DNA of 47,922 bases, taken from positions 1-47,922 of the forward strand of contig JAFMHF010000007.1 of the NCBI GenBank assembly GCA_017854655.1, written 5' to 3'. This stretch comes from Puniceicoccaceae bacterium (lineage in GTDB: Bacteria; Verrucomicrobiota; Verrucomicrobiia; Opitutales; Coraliomargaritaceae). Under the pieces are notes generated by a model. It saw only the letters and a program-made list of their open reading frames with translations. It made no database searches and was not told where the DNA came from. Made by a program: the position numbers and the translations under genes. Positions 46,932 to 47,922 of this stretch are shown here, piece after piece; the stretch's first letter is position 1, and each line of letters starts with the position of its first letter.

Positions 46932-47789
46932 ATGACAGATATGAACGAACAGTTTTCTCAAAACGGCTCAGACCTATACATGCCGGACGGGCAAAGTGAA
47001 GCACTCCCACGGACCACTCACCTCGGCGTCGGTGCACACCAGGATGACCTCGAGTTTATGGCGATGCACGGCATTCTCGAATGCTACGAACAGGGCGACC
47101 AGTGGTTTGGTGGCGTAACCTGCACCAATGGCGCAGGCAGTGCACGCACTGGTGAGTTCGCCAACGTAACCGACGAAGCGATGCAAGCGATCCGCGCCGA
47201 AGAACAGCGTGAGGCCGCACGCGTCGGCCAGTTCAACTTCATGGCACAGCTGCACCTACCGAGCTCCAGTATTAAAGATCCGTCGAATGACGATTTGGAA
47301 AACGATCTGGTTAAGATCCTTACTGAAGCTCAGCCAGAAGTTGTTTACACGCACAACTTGGCTGACAAGCACAGCACGCACATCGCAGTGGCTTCGTCAT
47401 TGATCAAAGCGATCCGCCGCTTGCCAAAAGGTCAGCGTCCGAAGCAATTGATTGGCTGTGAAGTATGGCGCGATCTGGACTGGATGCCGGACAGTAAGAA
47501 AATCGTGATGGACTTAAGCTCACGCCCTGAGCTTGCGACCAAGTTGAACGGGCTGTTCGTCTCACAAATCAGCGGCGGCAAGCGCTACGACTTGGCCGTC
47601 GAAGGTCGCCGTCGTGCCAACGCTACCTTCTTCGATAGTCACTCTGTGGACGATTCGCAGAGCGTGGCATTCGGCATCGATCTCACACCATTGATCGAAG
47701 ACGACGACCTCTCGCCGGAAGCTTACATTTTGAGCTTCATCGCTGAGTTCCAGCAAGACGTGCAGAATCAAGTCAGCACCTTCTTTTAA
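46932..47789 (+). CDS. PIG-L (LmbE)-family deacetylase
   Basis: 285 residues (ATG 46932; ATG at 46941 also possible). Metal site intact: 'GVGAHQDDLEFMA' with His36 and Asp39 (the HPDD motif with Gln for Pro) and H147-S-T-H150 in 'HNLADKHSTHIAV'. PIG-L enzymes remove N-acetyl groups from amino sugars such as GlcNAc with zinc. No signal peptide, so it is cytoplasmic. As third gene after NagB-like and kinase genes it could supply glucosamine from N-acetylglucosamine. The downstream 130 bases contain no further gene in the window. Confidence 0.87.
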   Translation: MTDMNEQFSQNGSDLYMPDGQSEALPRTTHLGVGAHQDDLEFMAMHGILECYEQGDQWFGGVTCTNGAGSARTGEFANVTDEAMQAIRAEEQREAARVGQFNFMAQLHLPSSSIKDPSNDDLENDLVKILTEAQPEVVYTHNLADKHSTHIAVASSLIKAIRRLPKGQRPKQLIGCEVWRDLDWMPDSKKIVMDLSSRPELATKLNGLFVSQISGGKRYDLAVEGRRRANATFFDSHSVDDSQSVAFGIDLTPLIEDDDLSPEAYILSFIAEFQQDVQNQVSTFF

Positions 47790-47866
47790 TCTGAGAGGCA
47801 ACGGATCCCTGATGGGGGCTTGTTTGAGCCATTGCACTCTGCGAGTATAATAAACCGTGATAGGAG

Positions 47867-47922
47867 TGTGGGCGACTCGCCCACATTGATCCTGTGTTGC
47901 GGTAAAGGAGGGCGAGTCGCCC
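47867..47922. repeat. Palindromic repeat pair at the right edge
   Basis: TGTGGGCGA-C-TCGCCCACA (47867-47885, nine-pair arms with a single centre base) and GGGCGAGTCGCCC (47910-47922, cut by the window end). The core GGGCGA.TCGCCC appears twice in opposite orientation, 25 bases apart, as REP pairs do. It follows the PIG-L gene and may also end that transcript. Confidence 0.6.

Overview
The window looks like a carbohydrate-catabolic region of a marine-type Verrucomicrobiota bacterium (Opitutae/Puniceicoccales-like; lineage is inferred from gene content, not from a marker gene). The reasons are roughly 50-55% GC coding DNA, the family set typical of the Planctomycetes-Verrucomicrobia group (DUF1549/DUF1553 cytochrome proteins, DUF1501, DUF1080, ThuA, many Tat-exported Gfo/Idh/MocA oxidoreductases, sulfatases), few recognisable Shine-Dalgarno sequences, and a tRNA gene without encoded CCA.

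Layout. 1-2636: N-terminus of a secreted protein cut by the window edge and a GH29 alpha-L-fucosidase lipoprotein. 2892-8271: tRNA-Leu(CAG), a membrane-anchored dihaem cytochrome c, a gamma-carbonic-anhydrase-like protein, then an iron-uptake operon (feoA, feoB, a small FeoB-associated Cys-rich protein, a GAF protein) behind a good Fur-box candidate. 8394-20125 (minus): a probable ten-gene operon of PAS-AraC regulator, MFS transporter, cytoplasmic Gfo/Idh/MocA, ankyrin protein, sugar isomerase/epimerase, Tat-exported Gfo/Idh/MocA, HEAT-repeat protein, TatA, a ThuA-DUF1080 fusion and a second DUF1080 protein. 20784-32273 (plus): a DoxX-like membrane protein, a Tat-exported oxidoreductase, a discoidin-like lipoprotein, a DUF1549/DUF1553 cytochrome lipoprotein, a Tat-exported DUF1501 protein and a 1306-residue mosaic protein (membrane domain, cytochrome c, leucine-rich repeats, discoidin-like domains, NHL-type propeller). 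32315-41026 (minus): two sulfatases, two Tat-exported Gfo/Idh/MocA proteins, two ThuA proteins and a tagatose-3-epimerase-like protein, with a second, paralogous PAS-AraC regulator divergent at 41133. 42632-47789: a cupin-AraC regulator divergent from an amino-sugar operon (NagB fused to a degenerate PIG-L domain, a ROK-like kinase, an intact PIG-L deacetylase).

How it may work together (inference). DUF1080 (Pfam: 3-keto-disaccharide hydrolase), ThuA (trehalose utilisation through 3-keto sugars) and Gfo/Idh/MocA dehydrogenases are the parts expected of glycoside breakdown by oxidation at C3 followed by cleavage, instead of classical hydrolysis. Four of the five oxidoreductases carry twin-arginine signals, and a tatA gene lies inside the first operon. 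The sulfatases and fucosidase would strip decorations from fucose-rich or sulfated glycans. The cytochrome-bearing exported proteins could be an extracytoplasmic electron-accepting or substrate-holding assembly. The last operon could convert an N-acetylated amino sugar by deacetylation, phosphorylation and deamination without NagA.

Several dispersed palindromic or tandem repeats sit between transcription units. No insertion sequence, phage, CRISPR array or rRNA was seen.
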